DNA of 64,000 nt from VRUE01 sp044867645 (GTDB taxonomy: Bacteria; Actinomycetota; Thermoleophilia; Solirubrobacterales; 70-9), in NCBI GenBank assembly GCA_044867645.1, contig JBIOVI010000042.1, positions 25,231 to 89,230 of the forward strand, written 5' to 3'. Within the stretch, counting starts at the first letter, position 1, and each line of letters opens with the position of its first letter. The notes below the pieces were generated by a model. The model was not told where the DNA came from, made no database searches, and saw only the letters and a list, made by a program, of their open reading frames with translations. Below are positions 9,822 to 19,784 of the stretch, one piece after another. A program made the position numbers and the translations under genes.

Positions 9822-11092
9822 GCCGCGACCAGACCCTCGCTGACGGGGGCCAGCGCCTTGCGGAAGCAGTCCTCGTCGCGGCCGACGCAGGCGGCGGAGA
9901 GCCGCTCGGCGCCGTAGAGCTCGGTCGCGAGCTCGCTCAGCTCCTCCACGGTCACGGCATCCACCTTGGCCAGCATCGCGTCGAGGCTTTCGATCGGCAG
10001 GCCGAACAGCGTCGCCCGCGAGATTCGCGTCATCCGTGCCGCCGTCGACTCGGAGGAAAGCACGAGGCGCCCCTTGACGTTCTCCTTGGCGCGGGTCAGC
10101 TCCTCGGCTGAGACCGGCTCCGAACGCAGGCGCTCGAGCTCGGTGCCGATCACCGCACAGGCCTCCTCGACGTTGTCCTCGCGGGTGCCGACGTAGGTCG
10201 CCACAAGTCCCGAGTCGGTGTACTGCTCGTTGTAGGACCCGACCGAATAGGCGAGGCCGCGCTTCTCCCGCACCTCGCGGAAAAGTCGCGACGAGGTCGA
10301 GCCGCCGAAGATCGAGTCGAGGACGGCGAGTGCGTAGCGACGCTCGTCGTCCCTGACGATCCCAGGCGCGCCGAAGCAGATGTGGTACTGCTCGGTGTCC
10401 TTCGGATAAAAGCAGAGCCGTCCCGCTTCGCCGGGTCCCTGGGCGGAGGCGTTCCCTTCCCCGCCCGGCGGCGGTGAGACCAGCCTCTCCGAGAGGGCGA
10501 CGATACGGTCGTGGTCGAGATGGCCGGCGGCGCCGACGACAACGTTGGCGCCGGTGTAGCGCTGGCGATGGTAGGCGTCGATGTCAGGGATCGGGATCGA
10601 GGCGATCACCTCGGCCTCACCGAGCACCCGGCGACCGAGCGGGTGCTCACCGAAGACGGCCTCGGCGAGAATGTCGTGGACCCGGTCCTGCGGCTCGTCC
10701 TCGTACATCGCTATCTCCTCCAGCACGACCTCACGCTCGGAGTCGATTTCGGGGTAGGCCGGGGCAAGCAGCATTTCTGCCAGCAGGTCGAAGACCTCCT
10801 CGGTGTGTTCGTCGAGGAAGCGGGCGTGGAGATGGGTCGTCTCCTTGCCGGTCGCCGCGTTGACCGAGGCGCCGAGCCCGTCGAAGCGCTCGGAGATCTC
10901 GATCGCCGAGAAGCGAGCGGTGCCCTTGAACAGCAGGTGCTCGAGGAAATGCGAGACGCCGGCCTGAGCCGGCGTCTCGTTCCTGGAACCGGTGCGAACC
11001 CAGAGCCCCAGGGCCACCGATCGGACCGAAGGAACCTCCTCGGTCACGACCCGGACGCCGGGGTCGAGCTCGCTGATCCTCGCGGCGCTCAA
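9818..11092 (-). CDS. M16-family zinc peptidase (processing-peptidase-like)
   Basis: About 424 residues. The inverted zinc motif HFLEH is at residues 48-52, with a downstream acidic stretch (REVVLEEIAMYED) that should supply the third ligand; the inactive C-terminal half domain follows. The start is ambiguous: I prefer TTG at 11092, five bases after the pnp stop codon. A GTG at 11119 inside pnp is an alternative. Location directly after pnp is widespread in bacteria, but the substrate is generally unknown. Confidence 0.88.
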   Translation of the reverse strand: MSAARISELDPGVRVVTEEVPSVRSVALGLWVRTGSRNETPAQAGVSHFLEHLLFKGTARFSAIEISERFDGLGASVNAATGKETTHLHARFLDEHTEEVFDLLAEMLLAPAYPEIDSEREVVLEEIAMYEDEPQDRVHDILAEAVFGEHPLGRRVLGEAEVIASIPIPDIDAYHRQRYTGANVVVGAAGHLDHDRIVALSERLVSPPPGGEGNASAQGPGEAGRLCFYPKDTEQYHICFGAPGIVRDDERRYALAVLDSIFGGSTSSRLFREVREKRGLAYSVGSYNEQYTDSGLVATYVGTREDNVEEACAVIGTELERLRSEPVSAEELTRAKENVKGRLVLSSESTAARMTRISRATLFGLPIESLDAMLAKVDAVTVEELSELATELYGAERLSAACVGRDEDCFRKALAPVSEGLVAA

Positions 11093-11096
11093 CCGT

Positions 11097-13319
<2,223 letters not shown>

Positions 13320-13330
13320 TTAGTTGTCCT

Positions 13331-13355
13331 ACCTCCGGCCACCCGGATGGTGGCC
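13331..13355 (-). promoter_or_regulatory. Hairpin abutting the pnp ribosome-binding site
   Basis: A 7-bp stem (13337-13343 with 13349-13355, five-base loop) lies directly against the Shine-Dalgarno GGAGGT (plus-strand acctcc at 13331-13336). The pnp ATG is 11 bases further on. The position suits translational control, but function is inferred from location only. Confidence 0.5.
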
Positions 13356-13407
13356 ATTTGCTTTCAGAACTCACGTTCTCTGTCCCCTGGGAGAGTACAG
13401 ACGCCGG

Positions 13408-13457
13408 GACGTGCCGGTAGTTATGCACCTATAGGGACCTCTAACTCCCGGCACGTC
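13408..13457 (-). terminator. Long hairpin at the end of the DsbA-like gene, in the pnp leader
   Basis: A 16-base arm at 13408-13423 pairs with 13442-13457 with a single mismatch. It overlaps the stop codon of the DsbA-like gene and has no U tract after it. It could terminate or process the upstream message, or act as a structured pnp leader of the kind cut by RNase III in enterobacteria. The sequence cannot decide which. Confidence 0.6.
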
Positions 13458-13899
13458 AGGGGAAGAGGGCCGGGGTGCCGGTAACGCCGCCGCGGATGCC
13501 GGACTCGAAGTCACGACGGATCCGGACCCCCACCTCGCTCGAGCGGCGGTCCACCTCGAAGCGGCCGAGGTCGAGGTCGAGCTGCTCGACCCGAGCCCAG
13601 AGGTGGGGATCGTCGACGTGGCTGTGGTCGGCATAGAGAGAATCGACCATCTCGAAGAAGCGGCCCTGCAGTCCGGCTGCCTCGGCCGCCGCGTGCAGCG
13701 CGGGCGAGCGTGGATGCTTGCTGGCCACCGGGAAATGCCGGAAGACGAGCGCCACCGGCCGCGACGCGATCTCGGTCCAGGCGGCGGCGCAATGGGGACA
13801 GCCGAGATCGGCATAGACGATCAGCGTCTCCCCCTCGCCGCGCACGTGGTCATCCGGCCCCGCCGGGGGGATCGCCGCGCTGGTCAGATCAGGCGTCAG
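13456..13899 (-). CDS. DsbA-like thioredoxin-fold protein (probable CTG start)
   Basis: Thioredoxin-fold protein with an active-site CPHC motif (C34-C37 counted from the proposed start), followed by an alpha-helical region typical of DsbA-like proteins. No signal peptide is visible. The only standard start is GTG at 13845, which would cut into the conserved-looking segment PDDHVRG. A CTG at 13899 is preceded by GGAGG with a nine-base spacer and restores this segment, giving 147 residues; it would overlap the peroxiredoxin stop by 11 bases. It is probably a thiol partner of that peroxiredoxin. The fold is clear; the start and role are inferred. Confidence 0.75.
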   Translation of the reverse strand: MTPDLTSAAIPPAGPDDHVRGEGETLIVYADLGCPHCAAAWTEIASRPVALVFRHFPVASKHPRSPALHAAAEAAGLQGRFFEMVDSLYADHSHVDDPHLWARVEQLDLDLGRFEVDRRSSEVGVRIRRDFESGIRGGVTGTPALFP

Positions 13900-14356
13900 A
13901 CCGGACAGCCTCCAGGGCGTCGAAGATCACATTGGCGCCCGGGATCTCCAGGGGGGTCGGCGACTCGTGGACCCACTCCACCGTGCCGGCCTCGTCCACC
14001 AGGACAAGCGAGCGGTTGGCGTGTCCGACCTTCTCGATGTAGGCGCCGTAAGCGCGAGCAACCTCCCCCTTCGGCTCGAAGTCGGCGAGCAGGGCGGTGT
14101 CGATTCCCAGCTTCTCCTGAAAGGCCTTGTGGGCAAAGCCGTGGTCGACGCTAATGCCAATCAGCTCGACTCCCTTTGCGGCGATTTCCGGCTTCACCTC
14201 TTGGTAGAGCGAGAGCTGGTCGGAGCAGACCGGGCTGAAATCCATTGGGTAGAAGACGAGCAGAACCTTGCGACCTCGAAAGTCGGAGAGCGAAACACGC
14301 TCGCCGTCCTGATTGCGCAAGGTGAAGTCGGGAGCCGGCTCGCCGGCAGCGATCAT
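13889..14356 (-). CDS. Peroxiredoxin, AhpE/Bcp type with a single cysteine
   Basis: 155 residues. The peroxidatic cysteine is C44 in YPMDFSPVC, matching the peroxiredoxin PxxxS/TxxC signature. There is no second cysteine, so resolution must come from an external thiol. The ATG at 14356 overlaps the rpsO stop (ATGA). The open frame extends far upstream through rpsO, but that part is not homologous. It is followed by a DsbA-like CPHC protein. A thiol-redox pair between rpsO and pnp is an unusual insertion into a classic gene order. Confidence 0.9.
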   Translation of the reverse strand: MIAAGEPAPDFTLRNQDGERVSLSDFRGRKVLLVFYPMDFSPVCSDQLSLYQEVKPEIAAKGVELIGISVDHGFAHKAFQEKLGIDTALLADFEPKGEVARAYGAYIEKVGHANRSLVLVDEAGTVEWVHESPTPLEIPGANVIFDALEAVRSDA

Positions 14357-14622
14357 CGCCGCAGGCCGAGCTCGGCGACCAGAGAGCGATAGCGCTCGAG
14401 GTCGGTGCGCTCCAGATAGCGGAGCATGCGGCGGCGCTTGCCGACCAGCATCAGCAAGCCGCGGCGCGAGTGGTGGTCTTTGGCGTGCGAGCGGAGATGC
14501 TCGGTGAGCTCGTTGATCCGCTCGGTCAGCAAGGCGACCTGAACCTCGGCGGACCCGGTGTCGCCGTTCGCACGACCGTATTTGCCGATCAGCTCGGTCT
14601 TTTTCTCTTTCGTCAGGCTCAT
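14353..14622 (-). CDS. rpsO: Ribosomal protein S15
   Basis: 89 residues, the normal length, with the family signature region containing INELTEHLRSHAKDHHSRRG and the C terminus typical of S15. It binds 16S rRNA in the small subunit. It overlaps ribF upstream and the peroxiredoxin gene downstream by four bases each. Confidence 0.97.
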   Translation of the reverse strand: MSLTKEKKTELIGKYGRANGDTGSAEVQVALLTERINELTEHLRSHAKDHHSRRGLLMLVGKRRRMLRYLERTDLERYRSLVAELGLRR

Positions 14623-15512
14623 GAGGCGTCGGTGAAGCTAGCACAGACCCGCTTCGCGTCCTCGACGTCGATCCGCATCTGGGCGATCAGATCCTCGACC
14701 CCGGCGAAGCGCTTCTCGCCCCGCAGCCTCTCGACGAAAGCAACCCGCAGCGTGGTTCCGTAGAGGTCCTGGTTGCGATCGATCAGGTAGGTCTCGATCA
14801 GAACCCCGCGACCGCTGTCGAACGTGGGGCGCACACCGACGTTGACGGCCGCCGGAACGCCGTTTGCGAACGCGGCATAGACGCCGTGACCTGGGATCGC
14901 GAGGCGGTCGTTGGGGACGATGTTTGCGGTCGGAAAGCCCAGCTCCCGGCCCCTCTGGTCCCCCTCGACCACGGTTCCCTCGACCATGAACGGGGCTCCG
15001 AGACAGTGCTGGGCGCGCTCCATATCGCCGGCGGCGACGAGCGCCCGGACCCGGGTGGAGGAGACGGTCTCGCCGTCGACCTCGACCAATGGCACGACCC
15101 GCGTCTCGAACTCCGTCCGCACCGCGAGCATCGCGGGGTCGCCCTTCGCCTTAGCCCCAAAGCGGAAGTTCTCGCCGACCGATACCCGCTCCGCGCTCAG
15201 CTTCGCGATCAGAATCCGCTCGATGAAGTCCTCGGCGGAGAGGGTCGCGAACTCGCGGTCGAAGGGGATGACGACGAGCTCCCGCACGCCAAGGCCCTCG
15301 ATCACGTCGCGCTTCACCTCGAAAGGCATGATCAGCTTTGGCAGCGCAGCCGGGTGGAGGATCTCGAGCGGGTGCGGGTCGAAGGTCAGCACCGTATCGG
15401 CGCCCTCGATCACGGCTTGATGACCGCGGTGAACGCCGTCGAAGGTTCCGATCGCGACGTGGCGCGGCCGTGGCTGTGCGTCGGGCAGGCGGGTGACTTC
15501 GATATTGGCCAT
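14619..15512 (-). CDS. ribF: Bifunctional riboflavin kinase / FAD synthetase
   Basis: 297 residues. The N-terminal FMN adenylyltransferase domain has the nucleotidyltransferase motif GTFDGVHRGH. The C-terminal riboflavin kinase domain includes GFPTANI and the NVGVRPTFD stretch. It makes FMN and FAD from riboflavin. The start is the ATG at 15512, beginning MANIEV; upstream in-frame codons fall within truB and are not homologous. It has the usual neighbours truB and rpsO. Confidence 0.95.
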   Translation of the reverse strand: MANIEVTRLPDAQPRPRHVAIGTFDGVHRGHQAVIEGADTVLTFDPHPLEILHPAALPKLIMPFEVKRDVIEGLGVRELVVIPFDREFATLSAEDFIERILIAKLSAERVSVGENFRFGAKAKGDPAMLAVRTEFETRVVPLVEVDGETVSSTRVRALVAAGDMERAQHCLGAPFMVEGTVVEGDQRGRELGFPTANIVPNDRLAIPGHGVYAAFANGVPAAVNVGVRPTFDSGRGVLIETYLIDRNQDLYGTTLRVAFVERLRGEKRFAGVEDLIAQMRIDVEDAKRVCASFTDAS

Positions 15513-15522
15513 CAGCGATCCA

Positions 15523-16173
15523 CTAACGCAGGGCCTCCGCCGCGGCGGGCACCAGTTCTCCGATGCGCTCGGGGGGCAGCTCCGTGCCCGCGTCCTCGAC
15601 CCGAAACGGGCCGATTGCGGTGCGACGCAGCTCCTCGCAATAGGCATCGCCAAGGGTCTCGATCAGGGTTCGGACGTAGGTGCCGGTCGAGCACTCGATC
15701 TCATAGCGGGCGCGCTCGGAGTCGTGGTCGAGCAGCTCGGCTTTGTAGACCTCGACGTCGCGCTCCGGCGTCGCCACGGTCTCGCCGCGGTGCGCCTTGC
15801 GGTAGAGCCGCTCGCCGCCGACCCGCACGGCAGAGGTCATCGGCACCCGCTGGCGCACGGTGCCGGTGGGCAACTGCAGCGAGGCGGGGATGATGCCGGT
15901 CTCCGTCAGCTCGCCGTCCGGGTCGCCGCTGCTGGAGCGCCAGCCGAGCCGGGCCGTCGCCAGGTAGGTCTTGGGCAGGCCGGTGAGAGTCCGCTGCAGT
16001 CGCGTCGCCCGTCCCAGCAGAACCAGCAAAAGACCAGTCGCGAAGGGATCGAGCGTTCCGGCGTGCCCCGCCTTGCAACCGCGTTCGCGTCGCACTCGCC
16101 GCACCATGTCGTGCGAGGTTATCCCTGCCGGCTTGTCGCAGAGCAGCACCGTCCCCTCCGCCTCCGCCGACAC
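15523..16173 (-). CDS. truB: tRNA pseudouridine(55) synthase
   Basis: 216 residues, shorter than the roughly 300 of Escherichia coli TruB because the C-terminal PUA-like part is small or absent. The catalytic aspartate is D42 in GHAGTLDPFATG, and the N-terminal KPAGITSHD motif is intact. It modifies U55 in the T loop of tRNAs. It is two bases from the nrnA stop-start junction, so the genes are co-transcribed. Confidence 0.94.
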   Translation of the reverse strand: MSAEAEGTVLLCDKPAGITSHDMVRRVRRERGCKAGHAGTLDPFATGLLLVLLGRATRLQRTLTGLPKTYLATARLGWRSSSGDPDGELTETGIIPASLQLPTGTVRQRVPMTSAVRVGGERLYRKAHRGETVATPERDVEVYKAELLDHDSERARYEIECSTGTYVRTLIETLGDAYCEELRRTAIGPFRVEDAGTELPPERIGELVPAAAEALR

Positions 16174-16175
16174 GT

Positions 16176-17180
16176 TCAGGAATCGAGCTGGGCGACGGTC
16201 TCGCCGCAGAGGAAGACAACCAGTTCGTCCAGCTCCAAATCGGTAGAGAAGCCGGCAGCGCGCTTATGCCCTCCGCCGCCGTGCTTGCGGGCGATCGCCG
16301 AGACGTCCACCTCGCCGCTGCTGGAGCGCAAGCTGACCTTGCGGGCCGCCCGCCCGCGGTCGCCGAGGTCGCGAATCAAAGCGGCGACCCGGGCTCCCTC
16401 GACCGAACGCAAGTGATCGATGATCCCCTCGGTCATCTCCTCCCCGGCGCCGCTTGCCGCGTAGTCGGCAGCGGTGATGTAGGCAAGCACGAGCTTGCCG
16501 TCGCAGTGGTGCTGGATCCCATCCAGGGCGCGTGAAAGCAGCCGCAACTTGGCGAGCGGCACATGCTCGTAGAGGCGTCGGTAGGTCTCGTCGACGTCGA
16601 CCCCGGCTTCGATCAGGTCGGCGGCGATCCGGTGGGTACGCTCGTCGGTGTTCTCGTACATGAACTTGCCGGTGTCGGTGACCAGGCCGACGTAGAGGGC
16701 GGCGGCCATATCCGGCGTGATTTCCACCTCGAGCAGAACCGCTAGCTCGTAGACGATCTCGGCGGTGCAGGAGGCGTCGACCTCGACCAGGTTGACGTCG
16801 CCGAACAGCGTGTTGTCATGGTGGTGGTCGATGTTGATCGTGAAGTGACCGTCCTCGCTGAGGAAGTCGACCGGCATGCGGTCGATGTTGCCGCAGTCGA
16901 GGAAGACCACCGCCCGGTCGGCCATGTCGGCCGGCGGCTCGTGGAAGACCTCCTCCAAGGGCAGGAAGCGGTACTCGATCGGCAGCGGGAACTCCTTCGC
17001 CGCCAGGAACATCACCGAGTCCTTGCCGAGCTGGGTGAGGAGCCGGTGCATGCCGAGAAGCGAGCCGAGCGCATCGCCATCGGGGCCCTCGTGGGCGGTG
17101 AGCAGGAAGCGCTCGCGGCTGCGGATCTCATTGGCGACGCGCTCGATTGCCGTGGCGTCGATATCGGTCGTCTCGCTCAT
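16176..17180 (-). CDS. nrnA: DHH-family oligoribonuclease / pAp phosphatase, NrnA type
   Basis: 334 residues. DHH phosphoesterase motifs: EGPDGDALGS from residue 31, a D-containing FLDCGNID, DHHH at 118-121, and the DHHA1 motif GGGGHKRAAG near the C terminus. The family degrades nano-RNAs and dephosphorylates pAp. The position between rbfA and truB is conserved in many Gram-positive bacteria. The start overlaps the rbfA stop by four bases. Confidence 0.92.
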   Translation of the reverse strand: MSETTDIDATAIERVANEIRSRERFLLTAHEGPDGDALGSLLGMHRLLTQLGKDSVMFLAAKEFPLPIEYRFLPLEEVFHEPPADMADRAVVFLDCGNIDRMPVDFLSEDGHFTINIDHHHDNTLFGDVNLVEVDASCTAEIVYELAVLLEVEITPDMAAALYVGLVTDTGKFMYENTDERTHRIAADLIEAGVDVDETYRRLYEHVPLAKLRLLSRALDGIQHHCDGKLVLAYITAADYAASGAGEEMTEGIIDHLRSVEGARVAALIRDLGDRGRAARKVSLRSSSGEVDVSAIARKHGGGGHKRAAGFSTDLELDELVVFLCGETVAQLDS

Positions 17181-17518
17181 CGCTCTTCTTCTTCGAGCAA
17201 ACGCGAGATCCTCATTCCCTGCTCGACCGTCGGGTCGTAGTGGAAGGAGAGGGTCGGGGTCCGCTTCATCCGCGTCTCGGCGGCGATCTTCGACTGCAGG
17301 ACCCCGTGCGAGGAGCGCAACCCGGCCAGCGCCTCCTCGCGCGCGTCCTCCTCGCCGAGCACGCTGACGTGCACCTTGGCGCTGCGGAGGTCTGGGCTGG
17401 TATCGACCGAGGTCACGGTGACGAAGCCGATCCGAGGGTCGCTCAGTTCGGTGGCGATCGCTGCGCCGATCACCTCGCGAAGCACCTCGTTGATGCGGCG
17501 CATGCGAGGGGCGGTCAT
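17177..17518 (-). CDS. rbfA: 30S ribosome-binding factor
   Basis: 113 residues with RbfA features: an N terminus with RMRRINEVLREVI, the strand segment DPRIGFVTVTSV and a C-terminal RTPTLSFHYD. It assists late maturation of the small ribosomal subunit. It lies one base from infB, in the standard infB-rbfA order. Confidence 0.94.
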   Translation of the reverse strand: MTAPRMRRINEVLREVIGAAIATELSDPRIGFVTVTSVDTSPDLRSAKVHVSVLGEEDAREEALAGLRSSHGVLQSKIAAETRMKRTPTLSFHYDPTVEQGMRISRLLEEEER

Positions 17519-17519
17519 C

Positions 17520-19784
17520 CTACTCCAGCGTCTGCTCGACCTGCTTGGTCTTGAAGAACTCGAGCACGTCGCCCTCCTTGACGTCGGCGTAGCCCTCGAG
17601 CACGATGCCGCACTCCTGGCCCTCCTCGACCTCCTGCACGTTGTCTTTGAAACGGCGCAGGGAGCCGAGCTTGCCGTCCCAGATCACCGTTCCCTCGCGG
17701 ATCAGGCGGACGTTGGCGTCGCGGGCGACTTTGCCCTCGGTGACGATGCAGCCGGCGATGCGGCCGACTTTGGAGGCCTTGAAGGTCTGTTTGATCTCCG
17801 CCTCGCCGAGGATCTCCTCGACCTCGACCGCCTCGAGCATTCCCTCCATCGCGTTGCGCAGGTCCTCGGTGATTTTGTAGATCACCGAGTAGGTGCGGAC
17901 GTCGACCCCCTCGCGCTCGGCGGCTCGGCGGGCGTCGGCCAGCGGGCGCACGTTGAAGCCGATCACGATCGCTTCCGAGGCAGAGGCCAGCATTACGTCG
18001 GACTCGTTTATGCCGCCGGTCTGCGAGTGGATGATGTTGATTCCCACCTGCTCCTGCGGGACTTTGGCGATCTCGTCCTGGAGAGCCTCCAGCGAGCCGG
18101 CGACGTCGGCCTTGAGGACGATGTTGAGCTCCTTGATGTCGCCTTCCTGGGCACGGGAGAAGACCTCCTCGAGGCTGACCTTGCGCGCCTGGCGCCGGGC
18201 CAGGGCCTCGGTCTTGAGCCGGTTGCCGCGCTCCTGGGCGAGCTGACGGGCGCGGCGGTCGTTCTCGACCACGCGCACGTGCTCTCCCGCCTCGCAGACC
18301 CCGTCGAAGCCGAGCACCTCGACCGGCATTCCCGGTCCCGCTTTCTGCACCCGGTCGCCGGTGAAGTCGTGCATCGCCCGCACCCGCCCCCATTGCGGGC
18401 CGGCGACTAGGGCGTCGCCCACCGCGAGTGTGCCGCGCTGGACGAGGATCGTGACGACCGGGCCGCGGCCGGGATCGAGCTGCGACTCGACCACCGTGCC
18501 GGAAGCCGGGGCGTTTGGGTTAGCGCCGAGCTCCTCGAGCTCGCTGACCAACAGGATCATGTCGAGCAGGTTCTCGAGGCCTTCGTGCGTCTTGGCGGAG
18601 ACGTCGCAGTAAACAGTCTCCCCGCCCCAGTCCTCGGGCGTAAGGCCATCGGTGGCAAGCTCGTTGCGGACGCGGTCGGGCTGCGCGCCCTCTTTGTCGA
18701 TCTTGTTGACAGCGATCAGAATCGGCACGTCGGCCGCGCGGGCGTGGTCGATCGCCTCTTTGGTCTGCGGCATGACGCCGTCGTCGGCGGCGACGACAAC
18801 GACGGCGATGTCGGTGACCTTGGCGCCGCGGGCACGCATCGCGGTGAAGGCCGCGTGGCCCGGGGTGTCGAGGAAGGTGATCGTCTTGTCGCTGTGGTGA
18901 ACCTGGTAGGCGCCAATGTGCTGGGTGATCCCACCGGCCTCGCCGGCCGCAACCTCGGTCTCGCGGATCGCGTCGAGCAGGGACGTCTTGCCGTGGTCGA
19001 CGTGACCCATGATCGTGACCACGGGGGGGCGCGGGGCAAGCGAGTCCTCGGGGTCCTCGAACTCCGGCGCCTCGGGCTCCTCCTCGGCGGCGGTGACGAT
19101 CTCGATCTTGCGGTCGTACTCGTCGGCGATCGCCTTGATCGACTCGTCGGTGAGGGTCTGGGTGAGCGTCGCCATCTCCCCCATCGTCATCAGCTTCTTG
19201 ATCACCTCGGCGCTGCCCAGGCCGAGCAGCTCGGCGACCTCGCGCACGGTCGCCCCCGAGTTGACCTTGGTCGCCTCCGGCTCGGCCGGCTCCTCCGTTT
19301 TGACCGGCGGCTCCTCGAGCAGGGGCCGGCGGCGCCTGCCCCCCCGCCGCCGCGGCGGCCGCTGCGGCGGCGGACCGCCCATCTGGTCGCGACGAGCCGC
19401 CTGCGAGTCGATCACGACCCGCCGTTTCTTCGTCGACCCAGTTGGTTTTTTGGCGGCGGGAGACGGTTTGGCGGCAGGTTTCTCCGTCGGTTGCGCAGCT
19501 GCTTTCGAGGCCGTCTTTCCATCGCCTTTCGGCGACGCCACCTCGGCCTTGGGCTTTGATTGCGCGGGGGCGGGCTTAGCCTCTGCTTTCGGCGCGGGTT
19601 TGGTCGCGGTCGCGGTACCGCCGCCATTCTCCTTGGCGGCCGCAAGCGCTTTCAGCGCCTCACCCTCCTCGACGCTGGAGGCCGCGGCTTTCGCCTCGAT
19701 CCCGGCCTTTTTCAGCGCCGCAAGCAGCTCTTTGCTGGCGACACCCTGCGCCTTGGCGATTTCATGAACGCGCTTCTTTGCCAC
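17520..19784 (-). CDS. infB: Translation initiation factor IF-2
   Basis: 754 residues. An Ala/Pro/Lys/Glu-rich low-complexity N-terminal region (about residues 30-160) precedes the IF2_N domain. The GTPase domain shows GHVDHGKTS near residue 258, DTPGH and NKID, followed by domains II-IV. It recruits initiator tRNA to the 30S subunit. The start is GTG, overlapping the nusA stop by one base. No YlxR or L7Ae gene lies between nusA and infB, unlike many Gram-positive operons. Confidence 0.96.
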   Translation of the reverse strand: MAKKRVHEIAKAQGVASKELLAALKKAGIEAKAAASSVEEGEALKALAAAKENGGGTATATKPAPKAEAKPAPAQSKPKAEVASPKGDGKTASKAAAQPTEKPAAKPSPAAKKPTGSTKKRRVVIDSQAARRDQMGGPPPQRPPRRRGGRRRRPLLEEPPVKTEEPAEPEATKVNSGATVREVAELLGLGSAEVIKKLMTMGEMATLTQTLTDESIKAIADEYDRKIEIVTAAEEEPEAPEFEDPEDSLAPRPPVVTIMGHVDHGKTSLLDAIRETEVAAGEAGGITQHIGAYQVHHSDKTITFLDTPGHAAFTAMRARGAKVTDIAVVVVAADDGVMPQTKEAIDHARAADVPILIAVNKIDKEGAQPDRVRNELATDGLTPEDWGGETVYCDVSAKTHEGLENLLDMILLVSELEELGANPNAPASGTVVESQLDPGRGPVVTILVQRGTLAVGDALVAGPQWGRVRAMHDFTGDRVQKAGPGMPVEVLGFDGVCEAGEHVRVVENDRRARQLAQERGNRLKTEALARRQARKVSLEEVFSRAQEGDIKELNIVLKADVAGSLEALQDEIAKVPQEQVGINIIHSQTGGINESDVMLASASEAIVIGFNVRPLADARRAAEREGVDVRTYSVIYKITEDLRNAMEGMLEAVEVEEILGEAEIKQTFKASKVGRIAGCIVTEGKVARDANVRLIREGTVIWDGKLGSLRRFKDNVQEVEEGQECGIVLEGYADVKEGDVLEFFKTKQVEQTLE

